Positions 25,559-37,323 of a stretch of DNA of 64,000 nt are shown in pieces. The position numbers were made by a program, and so were the translations under genes. Location: the NCBI GenBank assembly GCA_963170055.1, contig CAUJGJ010000313.1, positions 3,547,701 to 3,611,700 on the forward strand, given 5' to 3'. Position 1 is the stretch's first letter. Every line of letters starts with the position of its first letter. Source of the DNA: Halisarca cf. caerulea. Taxonomy: Eukaryota > Porifera > Demospongiae > Chondrillida > Halisarcidae. The notes below the pieces were generated by a model. It had not been told where the DNA came from, did not search any database, and was given only the letters and a program-made list of their open reading frames with translations.

Positions 25559-26570
25559 ATGTCGAACTCGGCAACAAATCCTGAAGTTCTGAACGAAATT
25601 TTGACCACCTTACAGCAACTGATACGTAGCCATCAAGTTGAATCAGCCTCAAAAAGTAACTCAGACGAGCCAGGGCCGTCCTCTTCGGTAGAAGTACAAC
25701 GATCGTCTTCGTGTGAACGAGCACTAGCATTCATGAGAGAGATCCGAACAGGAACTCGAGCAGCTATCGAAGGAGAGCAGCGACATAATTTCGGCCCATA
25801 CACCGACAAGGGAAAACGGAGGAAACGGTCAAGTGTGTCGGCGGCGGGTGGTTGTGAGTTGCCAGCTAAGCGAACAGGTCAGTCAGGAGAAGACCGTCCC
25901 GTTTGGTGGCACAAATTCGTGTGCTTGGCAGACAGAAAGCAGGTAAGGGTGCCCACTCCAAGTGAGAAGTCACTTTTAGCAGCGTCTGACTTGGGAGAAA
26001 AAACGGTATACTTCAGTTCCCTAGAGTTTACCTATGTACAAACTGTCGCAGTACTTGTCAAAGCATTCCCTAAACTCAGTGCAGCTGGCGGGATTGAATT
26101 TCTCAAGTGCCTATCCAACTCCAGAGACCTGGTAATGATTACACTCGGAACAGGTGGAATACCCTTGCAGTTAAGTTTGAAATGTGGCCACGGGAGGATC
26201 TACATCCGCCCAATCCAGTGCAACTTGGAACTGCTGCCAATTAAGAGCAATGAACCGGAAGTGAGTGACACGTATAAATCACCATTTTTTACATCATTAT
26301 ATAGTACCCCATACGCTTTAAATTTCACATGACTAAACGTTTGCAGTACTCAAGGATTTTCGGCCATGCATCTGCGAAACTTAACATCTGTGAAAATTTA
26401 GATTGGGCTCTTGTGTAATGGCAAAACATGGCCGCCCGCAAATACAAAAACGCTAGCTGAAATCACTGAAAGCTATATAGCCTTAAGATCCGCAAAAGTT
26501 TCACCCCACGAACATTAAACCATATATAGCTGCATGTAACTATATGCGTCATATAGTTACCAAACTTATC

Positions 26571-26905
26571 AGTGTTCTCATGCACCAGCCCCTTTAAGCA
26601 GGGCGGGCCACCCTCCTTAATTGAATTTTGGCTTGATCATTTTTACTTTAAGTAGAGTCATATATTATTAATATTTCCTTTGTTCAGACTCATTGAGTGG
26701 ATATATTTGATGAAACTGACATAGTGCATATATCATACTTTGAGTGAATTTCCCCCCTCAGAAGATTTGCCAATGCAGAGGAGCAAACTCGATACTTAAT
26801 AGAAATGAAACCATCATATTGCAGCTGTGCACTAGCCTACTACTGGCTTAGTATGTAAATGTCACCCTTTTTAAAGACAATTCTGGTGACCACCCTACTT
26901 ATGAT
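26571..26905. repeat. dispersed repeat, about 330 bp (copy 1)
   Basis: Lies in the first intron of HECT B. It shares 'ctttaagcagg' then 'gggccaccct' at one end, and 'cagctgtgcactagcctact' plus 'actggctta' near the other, with 56331-56650. The mirror copy is at 36989-37323. It is non-coding; the class is unknown. Confidence 0.7.
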
Positions 26906-28781
26906 CACCGGTCAATTGCAATGTTGGATAACAGGTTGCACTGCATGATGGATTTTTATCCTTGCAGCAAATAGATTCTGAGAAGTGCTTAAAGTGTAAC
27001 AGAGATGTTCCCCTGTCAGCACTTAGACAGCATGTGGATAGATGCCAAGGAGAAGTTGTAGTTGATTTGACCACATCTGATAAACCATCTGAGTCATGGT
27101 GAGTTCTATATAGTATACATGATATTTGCTTGTCATGTTCCAGGCCTATTAAACTATTCTGCATGTTCTGCAGCTCATTGCCCTACACTGGGAGCAGTAG
27201 TTGCTATGCGGAATGGCTATCTGATATGGATCCTAACGACGATGATGATTCTCTGCCTCCATTTCAGTACTCCATTTCAGCATCAACCACACCTGTTCCA
27301 CCCAACTCGACAACACAAGCTACCTCTGAGTCAACCACCCAACATTCCAGCAACTCAACTATACTAGCTGGTAATGGATCAACCAATCTAGCTACTGCTA
27401 GCATGACTGCTCAAACCTCAACCACCCGCAGCCAGCCTACTTTTTCTGTGGTGCGACCCAGTGATGTCACTCAAGAGTTACAAATGTATGTGGAAGAACA
27501 TCCCGTTTTTCACATGGAAGTAAGAAGGGACTTTATTCTGCCTGACACCATCAAAGCAACCAAAAGACGAGGATTTAAACCCACCAGAAGAGTAAAGGTA
27601 AATTTAAGTAATCCCCATTCACATGCAGTACTCATGCATGCAATAATCACAAATTTTGGTGTATATATGTGCCGGTTAAGTAAAACTTCAGAATGTTTTG
27701 TGGTTTATATGCCATAAATATAAATACAACTGCATGGCCAAACCCTTGCAAATGCATTTGATGTGGACTTGGACAGGTACACCTTTTTACTGTGGCATGC
27801 TCCTATCCAGATGTAAATCAGATTATAACTTTAAAAGATTACACTTAGTAAAGTCTTGAACTGAGTATAAATTTTGTTACATCAATATTAATTCTTACTA
27901 TAATAATTATTATGTGCATAGGTTGAATTTGTTGGTGAGAATGGAGATGATTTCGGAGGGCTTGCAAGAGAGCTATGGATGCTCTTGGGAAGTGAACTGC
28001 AGAATAAATTAGGTAGTGGAGGATTGTTCGCTCATGATGCAATTGCCTTGAAGGTTAATTGGTTGTTCATTTGATTCTGAAATCAAGGGTATAATTATAC
28101 ATACTATCACCCAATGTATAACTTTGTACAATTTTTTTAAGGAGTTGGAGTTCTTTGCTATTGGTCAACTGGTTGCCACTGCAGTTTTGCAGACCAGCAC
28201 CCGCTTCCCAGTGTTTAATCATGTTATGTTTGAGTATCTAAGTGGTAAAACTGTCGCTGACTTGTCACCAAAGATTGGTGATGTTACTGATGTTAACGTC
28301 ACTGCTTTTTTGCTGAAAGTGAGTGCAGTGCATAATAATATGTATTGCAGCCACGCCTAACAAACTCTTAATCTTTGATAAAGGTGAAAGATGCCTCTTC
28401 AGCTGACAATTTACAGAAGGTGTTGATGAATGATATTGACCTGTTAGCTGACTCGGGGTACACCGCTCCTATCTCTCGTGCAACACTGGAAAGTAGAGAA
28501 TCGATCATTGCCACTGTGGTTCTGCACCATTGTCTTCTGAAATCAAAGGGTGAAGTGGACCAGTTCAAAGATGGGATTTCGCACGAGTCCGGGCCCCTTC
28601 TAAAGATGATTGAAGAGCATCCTGCTACTTTTGAGAGCTTCTTCTGTGTCAATAAGGACAAATTGTCTGCAGGTGTGTACTGCATGTGTTATGTAGGTGT
28701 AAAAGTGCATGTAATAGTTATTTACCACTTCCGAGGACTGCAATCAAAATTTGAAAATGTAATAGGAGGTGCAGACAGCAG

Positions 28782-28821
28782 CCCCCTGCCTTAGACAGCA
28801 GCTGCTGTCTAAGGCAGGGGG
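28782..28821. repeat. perfect 40-bp palindrome
   Basis: 'ccccctgccttagacagcag' is followed directly by its exact reverse complement. It lies in intron 6 of HECT B, 109 bp after the exon 6 donor. The transcript could form a perfect 20-bp stem with no loop. The mirror copy is at 35073-35112. Confidence 0.95.
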
Positions 28822-30233
28822 TGATAGCTGATCTGCATGTATAGCCGCGTAAGAGCACTACATACCAGAGTATGCTGTTTGCTATAGGACCTGGTTGTGT
28901 TTCTATTAAATCTAACAGTTACTGTTTCATGGCATCCTTTTTGAGTAACAGACAACATTTATCAACCAGCCGAATCATCAACTTGTCTTAATCTTTCCTA
29001 AGATGGGGTTACGAAATTATTTAATAATAATATTGAGGTAATATTGTATTTTCAATGTTGCAAATGGTCCATTAGAATACTATGTATCTGTTTGCATAAT
29101 ATTATTATACAGCCTCAGTGATGTCATTCTTCAAAACAAAGATATTCAGTAGTGATGGCAGTACAGTACTTCAAAGCAGAAAGAAGAACTGGCTTGCCTC
29201 ATGTTTAGAGATTTTCTGGAAGAGATTGAAGGTGATTGTGATAACCCTGGCCAGTGCAATAGGCCTATATAGCCCACACAAGTCGTATTACATAATACTT
29301 TGCCATCACAGATTCACTGGATGAGAAACCAACTCTGGATGACGTCCTTGTGTTTGCTACCGGAAGCAAGCATATCACAGGAGTCCATTCAGGGATCTTG
29401 GATTTCAGCCATGATACTGTATACCCTACTGCAAACACATGTGGCATGATGCTGACATTGCCTACATGTCATGCTACATATGCAGAGTTCAAGAGGGTAT
29501 GTGTGCTGGCATTCAGCAACCCCACTGGTTTCGGATTGTGTTAGCTTTATATACTGACTTAGTCTACTAGTAGTGTAAACTTATATTACTTACTCTGCTT
29601 TGTCATGTCCCGTTTTCATCCTTTTGTTATGTTTTCATATCCTAATTATTTATCTTCATCCTCATATATCCTTGCATTAGTTGAACTTGGTGGTTATGAT
29701 TTCAATTATAAACGTATCACAACGTAACGTCATGCAAATCATGTAACCTGTGGTAAATATCAATAATTATATATAGAATGGAAAGGACATCAAGATATAT
29801 TACACATTACACTTGGAACCTATTGATCACCGTTCATTGTATTGTATAAAATAATTATGATTCAAATAAATAATTTCATATTCAGCAATAAAGTACGACG
29901 TAATAACAGGTTAAACTGTGATAGCAAATGAGGTGTGCAATAGTGATGTACACAAAAGGACTGTGATTGATAGAAGACATTGATAATCATAATGATCTTA
30001 TATACAAAAAACATATTCAAATTTCAGACAGATGCCTATCGAGGACTCAATCAAGATTTTCCTACAAGTAACAGGAAGAACGGGGCCGGTATAAAATAAT
30101 ATCAAATCATGCAGAGCATGTACACTACAAATGATGTTGAGTCACCAGATTTGAAAGTGATATGTGAAACGTTTAAGAAAAGAGACATAGACAAGCAGAA
30201 CACTCATGCACATGAACATAGTCCGTAAAAACT

Positions 30234-30264
<31 letters not shown>

Positions 30265-30290
30265 TGTACACACCCATCCACTCCTGCACC

Positions 30291-31069
30291 CTAAACCAAC
30301 AGGTCATCACCCTACCCTAGAATTGCATGGGTATATGTGTGCATACTCATGCAATTCTAGGGTAGGCTGAGTACTTGTTGGCCTTTAGGGTGGGCTGATG
30401 ACCTGTTGGCTGGCCGAGGGTTGACGGACGACCTGTCGGCCTAGGGTTGGCTAACGACCTGTTGGCCTAGAGTTGGCAGAATCTGATGATATGTTTGCCT
30501 ATGGTTGGCTGTATATATACATACATATACACCAGCTAAGTTTAAATACCCAACAGTGTAATGCACGCTAATGATACAATCATATTTAGCTGATTAGTTC
30601 AGTACCAATCAACCAGCTCAAGTACTCTTCTGTACTGCTCATGCACAAGGTAGGTATATATATAGGGGCATGCAGAACAGGGGGTACTCATGCTGCATAA
30701 CCAGCCCGAGTATGAATTAAGAGGATACTTAAGGTACTAACCAAGTTCAACTATTACTGTATGTATATCCAACATGAGCTGTACATACACATACATGTGC
30801 ACAATATATATAATGGCACAGCAATCAATTAAGAAACACACCCACATGCAACCATGCATGTATACAATTATAGCCACACATGTACAGTCCATCATTATTG
30901 CTGCACGCGTACGTTTTCCAAACAATCAAATTCTGAATCAACCATATGCATAATTGTAGAACATGAAATAGACCATCAATTTTGAAATCACATGCAATGA
31001 TAATGTTGCAAAGAAATTTGCTAATTTAATTGACACAATAACACAAGTCACAGTATATACATGCAGAGT
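30291..31069. repeat. inverted-repeat loop: hairpin plus GACCTGTTGGCCTAG repeats
   Basis: Start of the single-copy loop between the arms. 'accctagaattgcat' and 'atgcaattctagggt' pair around 30312-30365. Then four imperfect units of 'gacctgttggcctagggttgg' (about 30405-30510). I see nothing coding from 30511 to 31069. Confidence 0.75.
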
Positions 31070-32566
31070 TCAAACAACAGTGGCAACTAGGTTCTTTAAA
31101 GCCAGATAAACCATTATTGCTTCCTCGCATGTGAATTTTGTCGGATCAATATTCGCATATAATTCATCTAACATGCCTGAATGCCTCAATTCATCTTCAA
31201 TAGTGTTATGTGGTATGGTTATTCCAAATTCATTCCGATCAGATGAGTCAGTCTGAGAATGGAGTTCAATGTACTCATCTTGAACAGCACTATCTATTGT
31301 AGAGAGGCCTAGGACAGCATAAGCATCTTCAGAGGGTCTGCTCATCAAGCCTTGGATCCACAACTGAAGAGGAGACCTGTTACCGCATGTTCGCATTTTG
31401 TGGTTGCTCCAATACTCAAAAAAAATGCGAAGGTGATGGTTGATGATTGGCAGGAAACAAAAATGCAAACAGAAGATATCCACCATGTTGTCTGGATCTA
31501 GGTCCCCCCCTTCTTCCAGCTGGCGAAACACATCATAGAAAAAAACAATACAACCAGCAAATAAATCCCTCCAAAAACGCTCGATACGTTGATTGTGTAC
31601 ACTTCTACCAGCTATGAAACTTCGTCTCCCAGGGCCTCTACTAGGATGACAAAGCATGAAGAGGGATACCAGTACATTTTCCGTACCCTTATCAGCTCGG
31701 ACACGAGATGGAAGCCCAAATGATGTGACAGCTCCCAAAAATGCTTTCAAGACAGTATCAGATCTGTTATTGTTACTTGCAGCAATATATACAGGCAGTC
31801 GCGAATATCCATCAATACCACCATGAATTAAAATTTGCCACCTTATGAGTTTGTGATAACCGTCAATGTGCCAAATGGAATTAGGCATTTCGACGGAATA
31901 CACCCTCCTATGGATACTCCGTTTCAGTCTTCCCTGCACACCTGTAGGATCAACTCTGGCCATACTGTCTCTTACTCTTTGACGCTGAACTTTGATACCC
32001 TGTGATCGCAGAAATCCGCAAAAGGACTTAGCTCCTGCCATAGGAAACCTTGCAACATAAGCAGCAGTAACTTCATCCAGGTCACCGTCTGACATGCAAT
32101 CATACGTTAGATGCTCCTCCAATCCATATTCAACGATTCTTCTGTGAATGGTCCTTGTTGAGCAGTTGAACATGGCGGCAATATCGCTTTGACAGAAATG
32201 ACAGCTGAGTAAAAATGATAGTTGGCATTCTGGAATACTAAGTTTGGGCCTGTTTGGAGGGCTACCGTTACAAACTGCTGGTAATCCCAGAAAATTTGAT
32301 GCCTCTACAACCATTTCGATTATGATATCTGAGCACATGTTGATCTTGGCGTGTAAGTCTCCTGAGATGTTGTACTGTGTCAATCTGTCGTCCACAAGCA
32401 TTAACATGTTGATAATCCTCTCACATGCAATGTATACTTGTTCCCATTCTTCTTCGGACAAACTACGACTTTGCATTAAATCATTTACGTGTAATAACGA
32501 CTGTTCCATATAGTCATATGCTTCATCGATAGCCAATAACGCAAGGGGCTCATGGCATCCATCCAT
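31070..32566 (-). CDS. DDE integrase-type transposase, intronless (integrase C)
   Basis: A single open frame of 498 aa, homologous along its length to integrase A but without introns. A helix-turn-helix-like region lies at about 113-145 (FCQSDIAAMFNCSTRTIHRR). The catalytic core has the triad D235 (WHIDGYHKL), D292 (RADKGTENV) and E329 (NQRIERFWRD), with 36 residues between the second and third acidic residues. All three are present, so it may be active. It lies inside the loop of the large inverted repeat, head-to-head with a decayed HECT start. The contrast with the three-exon integrase A suggests either that introns were gained or lost between lineages of the element, or retro-copying. C-terminal 100 residues have no recognised domain. 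Confidence 0.88.
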   Translation of the reverse strand: MDGCHEPLALLAIDEAYDYMEQSLLHVNDLMQSRSLSEEEWEQVYIACERIINMLMLVDDRLTQYNISGDLHAKINMCSDIIIEMVVEASNFLGLPAVCNGSPPNRPKLSIPECQLSFLLSCHFCQSDIAAMFNCSTRTIHRRIVEYGLEEHLTYDCMSDGDLDEVTAAYVARFPMAGAKSFCGFLRSQGIKVQRQRVRDSMARVDPTGVQGRLKRSIHRRVYSVEMPNSIWHIDGYHKLIRWQILIHGGIDGYSRLPVYIAASNNNRSDTVLKAFLGAVTSFGLPSRVRADKGTENVLVSLFMLCHPSRGPGRRSFIAGRSVHNQRIERFWRDLFAGCIVFFYDVFRQLEEGGDLDPDNMVDIFCLHFCFLPIINHHLRIFFEYWSNHKMRTCGNRSPLQLWIQGLMSRPSEDAYAVLGLSTIDSAVQDEYIELHSQTDSSDRNEFGITIPHNTIEDELRHSGMLDELYANIDPTKFTCEEAIMVYLALKNLVATVV

Positions 32567-32577
32567 TTTCTAGGATT

Positions 32578-33102
32578 TTGACGGTCACACATGCTCACGT
32601 GAGCACGTGCGTGACTGTGAGCGTCTCTGGCGCCAAACTACCCGGCAGACCCTATCTTCGGAGATGTCGAACTCTGGCAACAAATCCTGAAATAGTGAAC
32701 GAAATTTTGAACACCTTACAGAGACTGATACGTAGCCATCAAGTTGGGTTAAGTCCCTCGAAAAGCCCGCGGTAACTCAGACGAGCCAGGCCCGTCCTCT
32801 TCGATAGAAACTTAGTATCTATGGTAGGAGTACAACGATCATCTTTGTGTGAACGAGCACTAGCAGTCACGAGAGAGATTCCAACAGGAACTCGAGCAGC
32901 TATCGAAGGAGTTCCGTGGCATAATTTGGGCCCATACACCGACAAGGGAGAACGGAGCCGGGAAACGGTCGAGTGCGTCGGCAGCGGGTGGTTATGAGTT
33001 GCCAGCTAAGCGAGCAGCTGACTCGGGAGAAGCCCGTCCCGTTTGGTGGCACAAATTCGTGTGCTTGGCAGACAAAAAGCAGGTAAGGGTGCCCACTCCA
33101 AG
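32578..33102 (+). pseudogene. decayed 5' end of a third HECT-element gene
   Basis: Matches HECT B from its promoter block (25462) to about 25960: the same 'cagaccctatcttcggagat' start context, ATNPEIVNEIL-like peptide, LIRSHQV and 'gtttggtggcacaaattcgt'. A 1-bp insertion right after the start codon, internal indels and a small insertion around 32811 break the frame. Homology stops near 33102. It is the divergent partner of integrase C, 96 bp away. Confidence 0.8.
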
Positions 33103-33314
33103 TTTCATTTGATGTTGGAATGTGTTTAAGTTATATTCGGAAAATGGCCGATGCAGAGTGTTGGTGTCAGCGTACGGATCTACGTAGCAGGATGTTAGAG
33201 TCCTGCTCTCCTCCATTTCTACAAAAAATGTGCTTTATAATAGCCACGGTGAACCTCAGTGAAAGTACATTAGATTAGTGATGGCAGGGAATCACGAATG
33301 TATGTATTTTTAAT

Positions 33315-33392
33315 CATAGACACTATACTAGTTCAGTGTCTATAGTAATGTATGATTGTATGTGTGTGTGTGAGCATGTGTGCTTGTATGGT

Positions 33393-33449
<57 letters not shown>

Positions 33450-33571
33450 CGGGTGGTGGATGGGTGGCTATATAAGTGTGGGTGGGTGGGTGCATGAGTG
33501 GATGGGTGTGTATAAGTGTGTGTGTGTGTGTGTGTGCGCATGTGTGGGGGGGTGGATGGGTGGTTATCTAA

Positions 33572-33602
<31 letters not shown>

Positions 33603-33628
33603 GGTGCAGGAGTGGATGGGTGTGTACA

Positions 33629-33659
<31 letters not shown>

Positions 33660-33660
33660 A
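33315..33660. repeat. CATAGACACT hairpin followed by (TG)n and GGTGGATGGGTG repeats
   Basis: A short hairpin (33317-33350), then TG tracts and larger units of about 115 bp containing 'ggtggatgggtgg' and 'aagtgtgtgtg'. The inner end of the right arm lies inside this block (from 33603). The corresponding left-arm site has only a short CA run, so repeat expansion has changed one side. Confidence 0.8.
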
Positions 33661-35072
33661 GTTCTTGCGGACTATGTTCATGTGCATGAGTGTTCTGCTT
33701 GTCTATGTCTCTTTTCTTAAACGTTTCACACATCACTTTCAAATCTGGTGACTCAACATCATTTGTAGTGTACATGCTCTGTATGATTTGATATTATTTT
33801 ATACCGGCCCCGTTCTTCCTGTTACTTGTAGGAAAATCTTGATTGAGTCCTCGATAGGCATCTGTCTGAAATTTGAATATGTTTTTTGTATATAAGATCA
33901 TAATGATTATCAATGTCTTCTATCAATCACAGTCCTTTTGTGTACATCACTATTGCACACCTCATTTGCTATCACAGTTTAACCTGTTATTACGTCGTAC
34001 TTTATTGCTGAATATGAAATTATTTATTTGAATCATAATTATCATTTTATACAATACGATGAACGGTGATCAATAGGTTCCAAGTGTAATGTGTAATATA
34101 TCTTGATGTCCTTTCCATTCTATATAATTATTGATATTTACCACAGGTTACATGATTTGCATGACGTTACGTTGTGATACGTTTATAATTGAAATCATAA
34201 CCACCAAGTTCAACTAATGCAAGGATATATGAGGATGAAGATAAATAATTAGGATATGAAAACATAACAAAAGGATGAAAACGGGACATGACAAAGCAGA
34301 GTAAGTAATATAAGTTTACACTACTAGTAGACTAAGTCAGTATATAAAGCTAACACAATCCGAAACCAGTGGGGTTGCTGAATGCCAGCACACATACCCT
34401 CTTGAACTCTGCATATGTAGCATGACATGTAGGCAATGTCAGCATCATGCCACATGTGTTTGCAGTAGGGTATACAGTATCATGGCTGAAATCCAAGATC
34501 CCTGAATGGACTCCTGTGATATGCTTGCTTCCGGTAGCAAACACAAGGACGTCATCCAGAGTTGGTTTCTCATCCAGTGAATCTGTGATGGCAAAGTATT
34601 ATGTAATACGACTTGTGTGGGCTATATAGGCCTATTGCACTGGCCAGGGTTATCACAATCACCTTCAATCTCTTCCAGAAAATCTCTAAACATGAGGCAA
34701 GCCAGTTCTTCTTTCTGCTTTGAAGTACTGTACTGCCATCACTACTGAATATCTTTGTTTTGAAGAATGACATCACTGAGGCTGTATAATAATATTATGC
34801 AAACAGATACATAGTATTCTAATGGACCATTTGCAACATTGAAAATACAATATTACCTCAATATTATTATTAAATAATTTCGTAACCCCATCTTAGGAAA
34901 GATTAAGACAAGTTGATGATTCGGCTGGTTGATAAATGTTGTCTGTTACTCAAAAAGGATGCCATGAAACAGTAACTGTTAGATTTAATAGAAACACAAC
35001 CAGGTCCTATAGCAAACAGCATACTCTGGTATGTAGTGCTCTTACGCGGCTATACATGCAGATCAGCTATCA

Positions 35073-35112
35073 CCCCCTGCCTTAGACAGCAGCTGCTGTC
35101 TAAGGCAGGGGG
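35073..35112. repeat. perfect 40-bp palindrome (right-arm copy)
   Basis: Same palindrome as at 28782-28821, unchanged. Confidence 0.95.
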
Positions 35113-36988
35113 CTGCTGTCTGCACCTCCTATTACATTTTCAAATTTTGATTGCAGTCCTCGGAAGTGGTAAATAACTATTACATGCACTTTTACACCTA
35201 CATAACACATGCAGTACACACCTGCAGACAATTTGTCCTTATTGACACAGAAGAAGCTCTCAAAAGTAGCAGGATGCTCTTCAATCATCTTTAGAAGGGG
35301 CCCGGACTCGTGCGAAATCCCATCTTTGAACTGGTCCACTTCACCCTTTGATTTCAGAAGACAATGGTGCAGAACCACAGTGGCAATGATCGATTCTCTA
35401 CTTTCCAGTGTTGCACGAGAGATAGGAGCGGTGTACCCCGAGTCAGCTAACAGGTCAATATCATTCATCAACACCTTCTGTAAATTGTCAGCTGAAGAGG
35501 CATCTTTCACCTTTATCAAAGATTAAGAGTTTGTTAGGCGTGGCTGCAATACATATTATTATGCACTGCACTCACTTTCAGCAAAAAAGCAGTGACGTTA
35601 ACATCAGTAACATCACCAATCTTTGGTGACAAGTCAGCGACAGTTTTACCACTTAGATACTCAAACATAACATGATTAAACACTGGGAAGCGGGTGCTGG
35701 TCTGCAAAACTGCAGTGGCAACCAGTTGACCAATAGCAAAGAACTCCAACTCCTTAAAAAAATTGTACAAAGTTATACATTGGGTGATAGTATGTATAAT
35801 TATACCCTTGATTTCAGAATCAAATGAACAACCAATTAACCTTCAAGGCAATTGCATCATGAGCGAACAATCCTCCACTACCTAATTTATTCTGCAGTTC
35901 ACTTCCCAAGAGCATCCATAGCTCTCTTGCAAGCCCTCCGAAATCATCTCCATTCTCACCAACAAATTCAACCTATGCACATAATAATTATTATAGTAAG
36001 AATTAATATTGATGTAACAAAATTTATACTCAGTTCAAGACTTTACTAAGTGTAATCTTTTAAAGTTATAATCTGATTTACATCTGGATAGGAGCATGCC
36101 ACAGTAAAAAGGTGTACCTGTCCAAGTCCACATCAAATGCATTTGCAAGGGTTTGGCCATGCAGTTGTATTTATATTTATGGCATATAAACCACAAAACA
36201 TTCTGAAGTTTTACTTAACCGGCACATATATACACCAAAATTTGTGATTATTGCATGCATGAGTACTGCATGTGAATGGGGATTACTTAAATTTACCTTT
36301 ACTCTTCTGGTGGGTTTAAATCCTCGTCTTTTGGTTGCTTTGATGGTGTCAGGCAGAATAAAGTCCCTTCTTACTTCCATGTGAAAAACGGGATGTTCTT
36401 CCACATACATTTGTAACTCTTGAGTGACATCACTGGGTCGCACCACAGAAAAAGTAGGCTGGCTGCGGGTGGTTGAGGTTTGAGCAGTCATGCTAGCAGT
36501 AGCTAGATTGGTTGATCCATTACCAGCTAGTATAGTTGAGTTGCTGGAATGTTGGGTGGTTGACTCAGAGGTAGCTTGTGTCGTCGAGTTGGGTGGAACA
36601 GGTGTGGTTGATGCTGAAATGGAGTACTGAAATGGAGGCAGAGAATCATCATCGTCGTTAGGATCCATATCAGATAGCCATTCCGCATAGCAACTACTGC
36701 TCCCAGTGTAGGGCAATGAGCTGCAGAACATGCAGAATAGTTTAATAGGCCTGGAACATGACAAGCAAATATCATGTATACTATATAGAACTCACCATGA
36801 CTCAGATGGTTTATCAGATGTGGTCAAATCAACTACAACTTCTCCTTGGCATCTATCCACATGCTGTCTAAGTGCTGACAGGGGAACATCTCTGTTACAC
36901 TTTAAGCACTTCTCAGAATCTATTTGCTGCAAGGATAAAAATCCATCATGCAGTGCAACCTGTTATCCAACATTGCAATTGACCGGTG

Positions 36989-37323
36989 ATCATAAGTAGG
37001 GTGGTCACCAGAATTGTCTTTAAAAAGGGTGACATTTACATACTAAGCCAGTAGTAGGCTAGTGCACAGCTGCAATATGATGGTTTCATTTCTATTAAGT
37101 ATCGAGTTTGCTCCTCTGCATTGGCAAATCTTCTGAGGGGGGAAATTCACTCAAAGTATGATATATGCACTATGTCAGTTTCATCAAATATATCCACTCA
37201 ATGAGTCTGAACAAAGGAAATATTAATAATATATGACTCTACTTAAAGTAAAAATGATCAAGCCAAAATTCAATTAAGGAGGGTGGCCCGCCCTGCTTAA
37301 AGGGGCTGGTGCATGAGAACACT
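36989..37323. repeat. dispersed repeat, about 330 bp (copy 2)
   Basis: Mirror of 26571-26905 within the right arm. Confidence 0.7.

Larger units (their letters stand above)
25559..29544 (+). pseudogene. HECT ubiquitin ligase with UBZ4-like zinc finger, frameshifted (HECT B, left arm)
   Basis: Eight exons: 25559-26260, 26968-27098, 27144-27597, 27922-28053, 28142-28318, 28384-28672, 29113-29231 and 29312-29544. The ancestral length would be about 743 aa. Exon 1 is a 234-aa region of no recognised fold. Exon 2 has C241-x2-C244-x11-H256-x3-C260, the spacing of RAD18-type UBZ4 ubiquitin-binding fingers. Exon 3 starts with a Ser/Thr-rich linker. Exons 4-8 are the HECT domain, with VEFVGENGDDFGGLAREL in the N-lobe and the catalytic cysteine in ANTCGMMLTLP (codon 29440-29442). 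Exon 7 carries a tandem duplication of AGTAC (29160-29169) that shifts the frame ahead of the C-lobe; downstream codons match the family only in the shifted frame. No alternative splice site rescues it. It is head-to-head with integrase A. The exon 3 acceptor is ambiguous (27143 or 27172). Confidence 0.8.

Noticed and set aside
29265..29447. Minus-strand and other shadow frames inside the HECT, NB-ARC and integrase exons
   Set aside because: They overlap well-supported exons on the other strand and have no family resemblance.
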